64,000 nucleotides of DNA from Dreissena polymorpha (lineage: Eukaryota > Mollusca > Bivalvia > Myida > Dreissenidae), in the NCBI RefSeq assembly GCF_020536995.1, contig NC_068363.1:1626361-1690360 (forward strand), in the 5' to 3' direction. Shown piece by piece: positions 30,092 through 63,889 of the stretch (position 1 is its first letter; the number at the start of each line of letters is the position of its first letter). The translations under genes and the position numbers were made by a program. Below the pieces are notes generated by a model. That model did not search any database. It was not told the DNA's origin and saw nothing but the letters and a program-made list of their open reading frames with translations.

Positions 30092-33000
30092 GGTATAAGA
30101 CAATTTGAGGAAAAATTAATACTACGAAATAATGTGTTGATTGTTGAAGCAAAAGACTGTTCCGAGTTGTTGGTTCATGACGCGAGGCTAAGAAGTGGCG
30201 TGTACAACATCACTTCTCCTCTAACTCACGCAAAGGTACCTGTGTACTGTGACATGGACACTGATGGAGGAGGCTGGACGGTATGATCAGTTTACTGAAT
30301 ATAGAGAATATTATGTGAGTTTTGGATAAAGATCAAGTTTATCATGCGAGGGTTAGAACCGATGTAGCGCGAGGCTTGCCGAGCGCTAACATGGTTCGTG
30401 CCGAGCATGATAAACTTGATCTTTATCCAAAACTCACATAATATTCTATTTGTCCTATTATTTTGTGGTCGTTTATCGTTCAAAAAGAGTAAAAATACTT
30501 TAAAATTCAAAGAAACAGCGCTGGTTTTCCAAGTTGACTCCGAAGTGTTTGTTTACTTCAACGTCATCATTTGCTATGACGTCACATTCAAACATATAGT
30601 GTTCTTAAGATAAAGATCGGAAAACCATGGTCTAAACATAGCGATAGTATAAAGGTAAAGTTTATACGATCGTTGTTATACTATCGATTTTCATCTGGTA
30701 ATAGGATAAAACATGTTACCACCCCTCTTGCACACAGCAAAATACAGATGAGCTTTGTGATATTGAGACAGCTGCAGATAGATGGAAGGTTTTGTCAAAT
30801 TTAATCATAAATTAAGTATCACAACCCCTCTAACGCACACACAGATACATATAAACTCTTCTGTAAACTTGTCATGCAATGAGGAGGGTAGACCGTAATA
30901 TCAGTTTAATTATAAATGCGATATCCCCACTAATCCCAATCACATGAATAAACATGTCAGCTTTAGCATGGAAACGGAGTGAGGATAATTGGAGCTACAT
31001 ACATTTTAAATAGTAAAATTCCATAAGAAGCGTTTACTTATTACTTACTATCACTACAAATTTATGTTCCTGTGTTTTGAATCCAAATTTCAAGTTTATA
31101 GAAGATGCGTTAATATGTGTTTACCATAATTTTTTCAGATATTTCAAAGACGTTTCAACGGAAGTGTTGATTTTTATAGAAACTTTAGTGACTATGAACA
31201 CGGATTCGGTCATGTGGCTGGTGAATATTGGCTAGGTAAATTTTATAAATACATACATCACTTTAATTAAAAGAACGCATATAAACACCTTTTTATAATA
31301 ATATCAATAACGAACTTGGTTTTAAAAGATGTATTGCATGGCTTAAACCTCCTCCTATCATAAAATGTTGATCCATTTAGTCATGGAATCGACTAACTGA
31401 TCTGCGCGATCGACTTAGTAAGTTTTTGAATGTCTTAATAAGTCGAGGGGACTTCTAGTTATACTTTAAACCCCCCATATATATCGGAATAAAATAGTAT
31501 TTGATGGTATTGCCGCTATCTAGTAAAATGAACCTTATAAATAATACCATTTAAAAATACCCTAACTTTGATTGCTTCGTTATGTGATTGCTTTACATGG
31601 CGTCCATTCGCCATAACAGTTATCAACATGTGCACGTACAAGTCGGTACACAAAGATGTTTACGTGCGCACGTAAAGACCTGCACGTAGACGCATTTAGA
31701 AAATATAAAATACATATTTTACTCCCGTATGCCACTGTTAAATATATTTATTCATCTGGTATTTGTGAATTTGAAAACGATCAAAGAACGTAACTAAGAA
31801 ATATTCTACATACGATTCATGTGTTTTTGAAACAACTCTTCTAGAACATGTGTTAACTCAGTGGCATATAAGAATCATTTACTGCATATGTCATAATTAC
31901 CGGTATCTTATACATGACGTCTTGTTCAGTTGTGATATCATTTGGTTGTTACTCCTGGGTTTAAAAGTTTGTATCCGGGTTTGTCAACAACTTCTTTTAT
32001 ACCGCAATTTGCTTCGCTTCAAGAAGGGTATATTCAGGTGCAGAATCAACGGGGTGTTCAGCGGTTTACAAACGGACTGGACAGAATGTAATCACGCCGT
32101 TAAGAACTTATTTTTTTGCAAATATCTCAAGTTATTAAAATACGTTTGAAAAATCTTAAGTGCATAAAAGGAAGGTTTTCTTGCAGTTTGTGCTGATATC
32201 TTAAGTTATAAAAATAAAAAAAATCCTTGAATACGTCTGAAATCGGTGACAAAATTTCAAGTTGCGTGTCACATAACCGTGTACAATGAATGCAGTAAAA
32301 ATGGAATTTTTGAACAAGAACATATGCTTATTAAATAAAGTAATTCTGATTTATTGCACATTGTCATAAGCAGCATAAAAATCTGTCTTTTATGCACTAA
32401 TTGAAATTCTTCAGAAAACTTGTTTTAAAAAGTTATTTGAAAAAAAGCACCACTTACTGTCGTTTAAATCCGTGAAAGTTAAAAGGAGGAATCACATAAA
32501 GTCACGTGATCCTGCACACTGATATTACTTGCATGTACAAGTAAGTGACTATATCGACGATGAACAGCTGAAAATGTATGAGCAGTTCACGTGACAGACT
32601 GAGCAACTATGAAACGGCGAATATCCGTACTAACAAACCACTATAGAAATATTTAGTACGCTCCGTCGTCAGCACCCACTCTTTATCAAATACGCTATGG
32701 TTCTTGATTGACCATGAGAGGACTCGTATGAAAACTTCGTACTCATTAATTTGACATCAGGTTGTGTATTACATGACGCGATTTAAAATCAACTTAACGT
32801 TTGTGCGGTGCTAGCCTTTGTCGTTTTAAATATTTAAAATTTGACCAATTATATGTAGATTTCTTTACTTTATTCGATTGGTTTTAAGTTCCTGTTATTT
32901 CATTACTTAAAATGTGCCTTAATAACATGCTTTAAAATAACATTCTGACAATCAAATCTTCCACGAGATATAATGTAGTTATACCGAAATATCTAGTGGG

Positions 33001-33929
33001 CTTCGACAACAAGCTCATTAGATGAATTATTTCGTTTTTTCCCTCATTGTTACATCTGTTTAATATTGTTCTATTGTGATCAGGGGCTCTAAGCGGAATA
33101 AAGCATTTGGTATTGCCTTGTTTTTGCACTTACATTTTATTGATATTTATGCAATCAGTATTCAAATTAACGTTTTTGGATTTCACAGGACTTAAATACA
33201 TCTACGAAATAACATCAAACGGTTCCTTTCAACTTCCTTTGAACATAAAAAAATATGACGAAAGAACAGGTTATGATGTATACAGCAATTTTAGTCTTCA
33301 ACATGGAACCAACTATACACTCAATCTTGGGGAACGTGTAAAGTCACAAGGCGGTTATTATTGACTTTTTATGCGCATGAGTTTGATGAACTGTTTGTTA
33401 GCTGTTTTGCTTGTTTTATATTTGCTCTTTTGTGCTTTTGTTTGTTTGCATGTTCTTGTTGTTTGCTTTTTCATTCACTTGTTCATTCGTTCGATTGCAA
33501 TTTGAACCAGTTAAGGAAAACATGTGCTGCCTGTAATAATGTAACGGTTTTGTTAATGTTATGCGAAAGTAATATATTAAAGGCTGTATAAATCTGAGCC
33601 TCACTCTATAAGTATGTCATTTTAAACGATAAATTTATGTGTGTCTTTCTTATTTTCCAGTTGATTCAAGTCTCACATTCTTCACAGACTCGGCACATAC
33701 ACCCGTTGGAAGTGCCTTCAGTACGTATGATCATGATGTTGACAACTTTGCGACAAATTGTGCCGAAACGTTCAAAGGTGGCTGGTGGTATAATGCGTGT
33801 TACTACTTAATAAACCTTAATGGTTTGTACAAACCTGGAATCGATGAAACCACGTCTATGAAATATGACATGTCCGGTGGACTTACTTCGAGCACGATTA
33901 TGTTTAAAGGCACGGTCAAGAAAGCATGA
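30092..33929 (+). CDS. FReD gene exons 9-12, fibrinogen C-terminal domain
   Basis: Exon 9: [19 protein letters not shown] and [15 protein letters not shown]; exon 10: [19 protein letters not shown] and HVAGEYWLG; exon 11: [17 protein letters not shown] and YTLNLGERV; exon 12: [44 protein letters not shown], stop at 33927-33929. The conserved first Cys, the [11 protein letters not shown] box, NCA and the WWYNAC strand are all present, as in ficolin-like lectins. The usual D-x-D-N-D calcium site is weakened to YDHDVDN. Exon 11 ends CACAAG before GC rather than GT. Confidence 0.85.
30305..30447. repeat. Perfect 43-bp inverted repeat in FReD intron 9
   Basis: 30305-30347 and 30405-30447 are exact inverse copies (arm begins AGAATATTATGTGAGTTTTG) around a 57-bp GC-richer loop. 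Likely the start of a MITE-like insertion that may run on to about 30640. Confidence 0.85.
31990..32290 (+). repeat. Dispersed repeat, plus-strand copy
   Basis: Shares 'agaatcaacggggt', 'ctggacagaatgtaa', 'aaatatctcaagttatt' and 'ccttgaatacgtctgaaatc' with the inverse of 51125-51415. Lies in the intron between FReD exons 10 and 11. Family unknown. Confidence 0.75.
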
Positions 33930-36900
33930 ACCTGGTACCGGAAACCGTGATTTTAACTATAAGAAAGGAAAGGCAATTACAATTTAAATATTTGATTTAT
34001 TGCCTTTGGCTTTCCTTTTAGTAGTTATAAATAAAATTCAACACGAATTGTTGTTAGAAATGTGTTATTATATCATTTTCTATCGCATAAAATGCTAAAT
34101 CTGAGGAGCACTTTTTTAAAAAGGTGCCGTTTAAAGGAAATTTCACAAGTGTCAAAATGGATATGCGGTTTTTATAAAAATTATTTGCAAAAAATATCAA
34201 TCATACCTTTAATAAATTGTAATTATTTCATCCATTTTTTAAACATGCTTGTTATTTTCAAACTGTTTTTAGCGAATTTATAAAACACTATCGTATAGAG
34301 CAATGAGCTTACACAACAAATACATTTTTTAAATAAAACATGAAGCTAGATTCACGTTTTTTTTTTATCTTTAAATACCAACATAAAAATTAAACAAATG
34401 CCACAGACATTGACGACCCAATTTGAAGACACAGACAAATTCATTGTATGTTCAACAGTGGACAAAAAGACAAAGTGCCAAAAAATAAATAATTGCAGAC
34501 TAAATTCCGTTTTCTACGATCATCTACACATTAAGATAATTCAGCTGTGAGATAATTATAGCGATACCTAGCAACCAATTAAAGAGCAGTGTACATTATA
34601 TTTTTGTGTTTATATGTTGAGAAGTTGAAACACATACAACAGACCACAATGAGAATTCCTTTTTAATGGTCATGCAAACACTAGGGGTATTCAGCTGTTT
34701 ACGGTTTAAGAGGATTCATGACGCCGTTGCTGAGGGGTTGGAACACACACAGGTTTGAGGACTCAATTTTGCAAAAATTGATCATATATTAAGTTTAATC
34801 TAAATTTTAGCACAATCTACCCATTTTTTTAAATTGAGTTGAAAACACACGCTTTAAATTGTACGTTATTTTAGGAAATATTTTAACCATATCGTGACTG
34901 AGATAAGGATCATGCTCAAGGCGATGGGTGGCCGAAGATGGGCAGCAATAATGTGTCGGCGCACTTCGACCATTTGTAACCGGATTCGGCGCCGTAATTT
35001 TTATCACACCCTGCCTAGAGATACATCAACTTAGTTATTAAGGCTAATCGCTAAGTGTGGCATGAATCTCCAGATGGAGATACAGCGCCCTTTGACCTTA
35101 CATAAGCAGCGCCGATTCACATTTGTAAAATCATGAGTTCAAGACTTGACGCGCATTTGGTCGCAGTCGCGTATCTGACACCCATCAGAAAAAGAAAAAT
35201 CTCTGCAAGATAATTGACGATAATTTATCACTTTAAATATTGATAACATAATGTACATTTGCACCTAAGTAGTATACTTGTCTTGCCGTGACGTTTTACA
35301 TTGTCCGCGAGATGATCGCGTGAATTATGACTCAAAATATTTTAACAAAATTGACAATAAAAAACAACACAATCTTCGAAAAGGAAATTTATTTTCAGTA
35401 CCTGTACCTGCCTTTAACAGACTGAATTTCGTCAGTTTTACTTTTTACTGTGTTGTCTTATTTAAGCAATACATTTAGTTTTTTTAGTGATGGCAGTATT
35501 TTCCTGTAATGTAAACACAATATGTAGCCATGGGAAGTTGAAACTCCAATATTCAGAATGACAGCTGACAGAAGAGCCATCCACTGTATACGGAAGTCAG
35601 CTACCTTGTATTTACAATACCGTATTGTTCTGGAGTTTCATGACCTTGTCCAGGTTTTGATTGAATTGTGTCGATTTTCTTTTTAATAAATACAACCTCA
35701 TTTGCATTTAATAATCTTAACTAACGGAGTCTAAGCATGTGCTTGAAGAAACATAAGGTATTGTATGCTTGAATATACATATCCTTAAGTTACAGTTATA
35801 ACTATGTTGTTTGTTGTCTCAATGGGATTCACTCTATTTGCAAATACAAACGCATTTATGAGTTCTACTTTCTTAAACACAAACCTACGACAGATGACCT
35901 ATTTCTATTTTAGTACAAACATATAGGATGATATATGGTTATCTAGAAATGGAATCTCTGAAGCCATACGTGTGTGTACATACCATTTATTTTGCAAATT
36001 GATATAACCTTATTGATTATTGAAGTGTAACATATTGCCTCTCAGGTTTAATGTCAGTGGTCTTCAAAACATGCTGTTTTTAATATATAATTTCAAATTC
36101 GATTAAATAAAAGACGCACACCCTTGTAGTGCAATAGTAACCAATCATGTGGTAAATCTATAATTCCTAACTTTGAATCTTTTATTTACAATTATACAAG
36201 AATCTGAATTATGTAATCAGATTGTCATAATATATCCGATGTAATATAATAATCCGCTATGTAAGTAATTGAATAATTTGAAAAAAAAATAAATCAAAAG
36301 ACAGACGAACATACATAAAGACAGAAACACAGCACCTTATATGGTCATTAACATTATTAAAACAAGACACACTCTTGTATCAGATATAGTACAAAGGTAT
36401 AGTGAGCGACTGCTTTAATTACATAATGATAAATATAAATACTATCAAGAAAAAATATATACAACACGTCAAAATTGTTAAAACATGGTATAAATCGAAC
36501 ACTGAATTAATAATAGTCGGGAAAGTATGAAATTTTAGGACGTGATTCTTTATAAACAAATTTCGCACACACTATTTTAGCCAGCTTTCTTTGATGTTCA
36601 TACGATATGCGGTTGTATCATATACGTTTATTATAGTAACACCTGTGAAATCAGTGTTTGTAATCTTAACGACGAACCATTTTCTAGTACATCATCAATA
36701 ATACTATTTGCATTTTTACATACGAAAGCAATCGATAATGCAATATGGACAAAATGATCATCTTTTTACTAACACGTTACTGTTTGATTCATATTAAGAA
36801 ATAAGATAAAATGCAACTATTCTGCAGATATTTTATGCTGCTTTTGGCATAATTTTAAATTTAGTTTTCTTACAGCGCATGTGTTATGAAGATCAAATAA

Positions 36901-37984
36901 TTTCAAAATAAAAAAACAGCATACATAAACAATAAATAGCATGCACAAATATGCAGGTTTTGTATTAAAGATATGGATACTAAATATATTAAAAACAATC
37001 GTGAAATTCATGTTTACCAATGTATAAATATTGTCCATCTGTGCTATACATTTTTTTAAATTTAATAAGCTTACATATCTTTCACAATATGAACCAACTT
37101 ACGTTAAAATATAAAAAGCGAAACGTTTTGAAAAAGAGTCCATGACAATGTACATGTGTAGCAACAGTTTGGAAATGGTGCAATTTTATACAACTGTACA
37201 TATGCCATGTTTACGCCATGTTTATATGTGCAGCATAAATTTTATCAGGTAATTCTAGGTTCATTTTACTATAACATTGGTGATTTGTGATGTTTAACAA
37301 GTTTATTGAACAATACATCTAGAAGGCCAAAAGCCCAAATGGACATAGTAAGCATTCAGTGTGTACAAAGTGAATAGTGTATGATGTAAATGTTATGATT
37401 TTAATAAAAAGAATACCGAAGATATTATATATCGCTTTTCTTCACAGCCAATGATTTTTTGGTGAAACAATAAGAGTGGTCATGTGTCGATTAAACAATG
37501 TCGTGAAAGGTTAAATTACAATTCTATTTAATTCTGACCTAATTTGTGATGCTATATTAAAAGGAGCATTAAAAGTAACCATAGACGGGCTCACAGACTG
37601 GGACAACAGTTGAGTAATTTGCATGATATTGGCATTTAATGGAAGGTCAAATGACGTTGTATTATACGTCAATGTGTTCTTATTGTGTGATACCTGTATT
37701 GAACATTAATAAGTAATTATATTATTATAAAGTACTATTATAACAAGAGTAAGTGCTGGCAAGTCAGAACAAAGGCAATTTACAAATTACATATAAAATA
37801 CTATATAGACGTATGTTGCCTCATATTGGGGAAGACTCTGTATTTTACTTCCACATCTTTCGAGATTCGGAAAATTTTGATTACAGGAACTTATATCAGT
37901 AAAACTTCAATTGCGAGATTGTTACTATATCTGTGGAGTTTAAAATATATTCTTTTGTATTTTTAAACCACTTTGTTTTGTTCC
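33930..37984. other. Intergenic, no recognised gene
   Basis: AT-rich. A small hairpin of 'aaaggaaaggcaatta' and 'tgcctttggctttccttt' lies at 33963-34018, next to the AATAAA at 34030. A GC-richer patch at about 34910-35150 could be an old repeat. I saw no splice-flanked exons. Confidence 0.4.
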
Positions 37985-37989
37985 AAGAA

Positions 37990-38240
37990 CATGCGAGTCG
38001 TAATATTAGGACGGCCTCCACTCAGGTCTGTTGTGCGCTTCTGAGAGTAATTCAACCATGGGATGGGATGTCCATTCTTTTACATTATCCATCCAGCTTT
38101 GCTTTTGACGGCCTCGACGCCGATCTCTTTCTAGCGTGCCCTGGAGAGCAGTCTTGCAAAGAGAGTCGTGCCTGGTGTATAAACATTTTTTCTCAATTAA
38201 CGGACATTTATTCATAATACAAATCTTAATGCCTACCATT
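37990..38240 (-). mobile_element. LINE remnant, C-terminal tail
   Basis: The minus strand reads RHDSLCKTALQGTLERDRR, GRQKQSWMDNVKEW and NRPEWRPS, the typical ending of a common invertebrate endonuclease-reverse transcriptase LINE. Only the last 75 codons or so are present. Confidence 0.75.
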
Positions 38241-38489
38241 AATGTTAGCCACGTGTTCTTAGGTCATCCCAAAGGCTATGCGGCGCATTTACCTCGTTAT
38301 TTATTACGGGTTTGTTGTTAAAGCGGGTTGATGAATCTATACATATATTAATGAAACTGATTCCGTTGCTTCGTGATAAGATAATGATCTATTATCTCTA
38401 CAATTGTTTATATCCTGATATTGGTCATATAAATATTACCGCTCGCCTGCTTTGTGTGAGCCTCTTGTTTCATCATCATTAGCATCAGA

Positions 38490-38651
38490 TTTACGCTTGG
38501 TGCATTAATTTCTGATGTCCATTTTTAAACATCGGATATTATCTGATTCTGAATGTATACATGTTAATCATGGATTAACATGCATACATTCAGAATCAGA
38601 TATATCCGATGTTTAAAAATGAACATCAGGAGTTATTGCACAAAGCGTGAA
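38490..38651. repeat. 162-bp near-perfect palindrome
   Basis: The left arm TTACGCTTGGTGCATTAAT, 'tttttaaacatcggatat' and 'tctgattctgaatgtatac' is matched inversely by the right arm ending 'ttattgcacaaagcgtgaa', centre near 38571. It directly abuts the decayed hAT transposase on the right, so it may be part of that element's end. Confidence 0.85.
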
Positions 38652-39870
38652 CGATAATCATTTATCTAAAGACGACGGAGCACCACCAAGCAAACGGCGC
38701 GACTGCAGTGGTGACGTTTCTGTGTCAAACGAGCCCACGTCAGATATTCAACACATACGATTCTCAACCATCAACAATCGCTACCTCCGATCTTCAACAG
38801 CCAACCGCTTGAAGTGTTCAAGTGTGCCATGATATGGATATTGGGAAGCACGTCAGTAACGATCGAATCATTTCTAGTGATTCCCGCCATAAGCGTTTAA
38901 CAAACGCATACACACCTCAAATTTACTACGAATTCCGATAAGACTCAAATGGTAATAGATGCATTTGTCATCCTTAGTTGACAAAATATCAGTGGCTAGC
39001 GAACTCACCTTTGCTAAAAGGGCCGGTATGTAAACTATGTGTGCTTATTTTGCAACCAGTTCACTGGACATAACTGGCGCCTTCATCAGTGAAACTTGTC
39101 GAAAGTATAACGCTTCCATTACGCTATGCGTAGTGCCTGACATCATCAATCTCAAGAGGATGCTTACAAGTTCCTTGCCAACTCGAGCAATCCAGAATGT
39201 CGTGTTGACAGTGCCTTCCATGAAAATGTTTCAAAGAACCGTGCACAAATAATTCCATTTTTGTAGAACATAATCTTTTGTGGTAACCATGATATTACAC
39301 TAAATGGGTAAATATTCCAAATCCGGCAATTTTAATGTTTAGTGATGGTTTCGAATCGTATAAAGTGGTGATTTCCTTAAGTGACATATGGAAAGCGCAA
39401 GTGATAATGGAAATATACTTCGAATCGAATCCAAAATGAACTGATTAGTCTATGTGAAGAGACTGTGAGGGATGATAGTGTTACATGTACTGCAGCTAAC
39501 ACTTCAACTGGATGCTCAATGTGAGCGGACGAGACTGCGGGTATCTCGGGAACGGAGCAACTTTTAATAGGACTGAAATGTTTCGATGAAGAGAAACTCG
39601 TCATAAGAGACGAATTACTTTGATTTACAGAACTGGATGGAATAACGCATAAACTTTTGCAGGGACAATCGTAATACAGTGCAAGATGTACCGGCTGAAC
39701 TTGAACAAGCTTCGCGGAAAAGGATACGATGGGTACTCGACTATGACTGGAAAAGAACATTTTGAACAAGACCGTTTTAAAGCCGAATATCCTAACCACG
39801 TCGCCTTCACTGGACCTCGTGGACTGAATAAATGTTTTAATCTCCCCTCGATTTGACGCCAATGAATCAT
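38652..39870 (+). pseudogene. Decayed hAT transposase (ZMYM1/52-kDa-repressor-like type)
   Basis: Scattered motifs in three plus frames: IIFCGNHDITLNG near 39265, RIQNELISLCEETVRDD near 39425, ADETAGISGTEQLLIGLKCF near 39520, ELDGIT near 39625 and LRGKGYDGYSTMTG near 39710. These match, in order, the core of hAT-family transposases of the zinc finger MYM-type 1-like group. There are many stops and frame changes. The antisense ORF 39377-39895 is a shadow. The C-terminal dimerisation domain is missing after about 39870. Confidence 0.7.
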
Positions 39871-39899
39871 ATTTAAGACAACGTGTTGAGTGCATTTAA

Positions 39900-41365
39900 A
39901 GTGTACAGTAACCGCATCCATGATTTGTTTACATGTAAATGAAAGTAGATTTTTCGTGTGAAACTAACACGGGGTCATTCTGATCCAATTGTTCAATTCA
40001 TGAATTCCAGATCACCGATGTCCAGGTGCAGTGATTCAGCTGACCGCATTTTTCCCAATGTTCGGACGCCCGTGCTCTTACGAGCTACTAATAGAAGGCA
40101 TATGAAGTCAATATATTAAAACTTTGTTGTTTGGGAAATATTTGCGTTGTTAAATATTGTTTGGTCTCTTGAAAGGCAATACAAGATGCAATATGCTTAC
40201 AAAGGCAAGCACAAGTTGTATTGATGATAAATGAACTCGGCTTTGTTCAAATATACATTCATACCTGAGTTCTTCCCCCTATTTTATTAAAATTTTCAAA
40301 CCATTCATGTGCATACATTTGTTGAAAAAAGGTTTTTGTTTCAATAATCATCTTTCAAAAGAAAGTTGAGTTGAGTCTTTCTCATACCGAACTTATTTTC
40401 ACTTGTTTTCACGAATTTCTTTTCTTAAGTGTAGTTGATGAAACATCCTCCGTTAATAGTTTACAGTGTAAAATTGTATACATCTTTTTTACGCATATTG
40501 TATAACTGAGCTGTGTAGAGAACTATAATGTAGCATTAACGAGGTGACATGAAATGGTCGTTATTTATTTTTTCCCCGTTTAATTTATAATCATTTTAAC
40601 ATGAAACGCTTTCACCTAAATTAAATGAGGTTTGTTTGTAAAATAAATGCATAATAAATTAATTACGTACCATATAAAAAATAGCGGTTTCACTGCAATG
40701 AAAAATTTGTTTTCGTCATGTGTGTATTTAGGAAATATACAATATCGTGGGTTTTTAATGATGGACTTAATTATAAGTTGTCCTGAATTGTGGTCCGAAG
40801 TGTATGTATTATTCGCGGTTTATCTTAATCACGCGTTTGTTTAATCATAGTCTTCGAATACTTAATGTTTCTTATCCACCTACATGCGTATAATATATTA
40901 TTTACCCATTTCTTACGAGTAACATCATCCTTGGCAAAACCGAAAAGTCCCTTGTTTCCCTTTTCCGGACGTTTTTTGCACCCGAAAGCAACACACTGAA
41001 CCATGTCGAATAACGATTGTCATGCAACAAAACACACAGGAAAGCACACGTTTTTAATAAAACTTGAATAAAAAGAACTGTATTAATATAACACGATATT
41101 AAGTGTCAATGTTGACGTAAAGCGCGAAGTGTTCACGCTTCGATCCGTAATAACAATGGACGAGTTTCCGTGTCATGCGCGTTGTGTAAAAATGACGTCA
41201 CAACCAAACTAGGTGGCGGAAATACCGAGCGGTTTATGGAAAACAAGATCATTGTTTTTTAGTCTCATAATATTTTTTGCCAATGCTCTTGATGATTACA
41301 ATCGTTTTAGAATATACATATTTATAAAATAGCATTTTTCGTTATGAAATCGGCATTGGGCGTTT
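39900..41365. other. Intergenic, no recognised gene
   Basis: AT-rich, nothing assigned. A poly(A) site for the receptor gene should lie near 41.3-41.5 kb on the minus strand, but I saw no clear AATAAA close to the stop. Confidence 0.35.
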
Positions 41366-41577
41366 AAGTCTAAAGTTTGTCTAAAAAATCGAATTAAATT
41401 AACCTTATACATTGTAACAAACACAAAACCTTTTACCATCGACGATTATTTGCATGTTTTATGGTTAAATTCTCAAAACAAAACGTTGATAAAAACCGTA
41501 ATCACCGAACACCGAAGTTTTGAATTGACAATTCAAGCTTTCTTACGGAGGTTCGGGATACTGTCGGTGTAGCACGA

Positions 41578-62510
<20,933 letters not shown>

Positions 62511-62940
62511 CTGACGGTCACCCTGGGGTGACATGAAGCCAATTCTAGTCAACCGTGGTACACTAGCGTCGGATTGAAGTCACCCAAGGGTGACATAAAT
62601 TTGCTTCTAGTCAATCCCGGGTGACTTCAAAGCATTTCAGGTCGACAATGAACTATGAGCGTTGACTAATAGCCGATTCATGTCACCCTGGGGTGACTTC
62701 AAGCCGATTCCTGTCATCCGGGGTGACTAGAAACCGACATGACGGCTTCGAGTCATCCACCGGGAGACTTCAAGCCGATTCAGGTCGACAATGACCCAAT
62801 AAGCGTAGACTAGAAGCCGATTCATGTCACCCGGGGTCGACTAGCGTCGGCTTTTAGTCACCTCAGGGTGACATGAATCGGCTTCTAGTCACCCCCGGGT
62901 GACTTGTGGGCCATTTCAGGTCGACCCAATGAGCCCTAAG
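62511..62940. repeat. Palindrome-rich GC repeat (GTCACC(C)GGGTGAC family)
   Basis: About 430 bp packed with self-complementary GTCACCCxGGGTGAC cores joined by GCCGATTCATGTCACC, TCAAGCCGATTC, TAGTC and 'catttcaggtcgac' linkers; about nine cores can be counted (near 62517, 62580, 62612, 62681, 62716, 62752, 62826, 62860, 62893). Much more GC-rich than its surroundings. Confidence 0.8.
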
Positions 62941-63889
62941 TTACTATATTTATTACGATTAAACAGGGGGAAGCATTTTACTGTTGCCATCTAAAAGGCG
63001 ATAAACGTGTTGTATTTGGAGCACAAAAGATACTGGCTGTTAACGCGGTCTTAAATCTAAAATATCCTAAAAACACAATTTTTAATCGGTATAATTAAAA
63101 GATAGAAACAAAATATCATGTTGTGCAAAAACGGACGTTCATGAATACTTCGTATGACAAACACAATTAAGTAAATGTCTTGTGCGTGTCAAAAGTAGAC
63201 CGGGTTTTACTAATATCGCTCGGAACGGGTGTTTATAAAAACAACTAATGAACGTAGTCCGCTTTCTTAGCCATTGAATATTAAAACAGATGCCACAATT
63301 TAAAATGAGAAATTCTTAAGGGTAGATTTTATTATATAATGAAAATATGCCTTTATTTGATCAAGATTATTTCAAGGTATACAGTTATTAAAACTATCAA
63401 ACTGCACAATCACCAAGTACGACGTCATTGCAATAGACATATTAATCGTAATTAAATGCGCTTATGCAAAATGAATACATTATTTCTTGTTAGAAATGCC
63501 CATTGTTTATAAAGAAGATCTTCGATACGGTATAATAAGTATGCCACCGGTTATCTCCGACGCCTCATCTAATTGAAAGTGCATTCATAAACGAGCTCAA
63601 GATAACTTCTGCAATGATGCTTATGAACGGACGTCTTTTGAAATGATTTTGTGTGTGTAGAATATGAGAAGGTTTCATATGATGTTTGACTATTCAAAGA
63701 CAAATCACTTCCCCACACAATGTACACAAAGATACAATCACATCATATTTCGAAACGTGAAGACTAGTATAATTTTTACATGGTGGTATTTTGAGCAGGT
63801 AACTTATGATTTTGCCTTTATGTAGATCAATCATACACAAAATTATATCAGTAATAAAATAAAACATTATCTTTTAGACTATCAATTTG
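62941..63889. other. Upstream part of receptor gene, no exon recognised
   Basis: AT-rich. The missing N-terminal exons of the receptor must lie here or beyond the window, but I found no convincing SRCR, CCP or signal-peptide exon. Confidence 0.35.

Larger units (their letters stand above)
26667..33929 (+). pseudogene. Secreted LU-LU-TSP1-fibrinogen (FReD) gene, probably disabled, 12 exons
   Basis: Exons: 26667-26718, 26949-27025, 28137-28208, 28448-28541, 28730-28824, 29082-29150, 29492-29624, 29815-29970, 30092-30280, 31139-31235, 33189-33350, 33661-33929. Order: signal peptide, two Ly6/uPAR three-finger domains, thrombospondin type 1 repeat, fibrinogen C-terminal domain. FReD proteins are secreted lectins of invertebrate defence. 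Signs of decay: TAA at 28505 and TGA at 29585, both in the conserved Cys-rich end of a Ly6 domain; a one-base phase clash between the TSP1 exon and the first FReD exon; and a GC instead of GT donor at 33351. The FReD exons themselves are open to a TGA at 33927-33929, and AATAAA follows at 34030. Sequencing error or an allele could mimic single lesions, but three or four together favour a pseudogene or a gene producing shortened isoforms. Confidence 0.78.

Noticed and set aside
39377-39895. 172-codon minus-strand ORF
   Set aside because: Antisense shadow of the decayed hAT transposase core on the plus strand.
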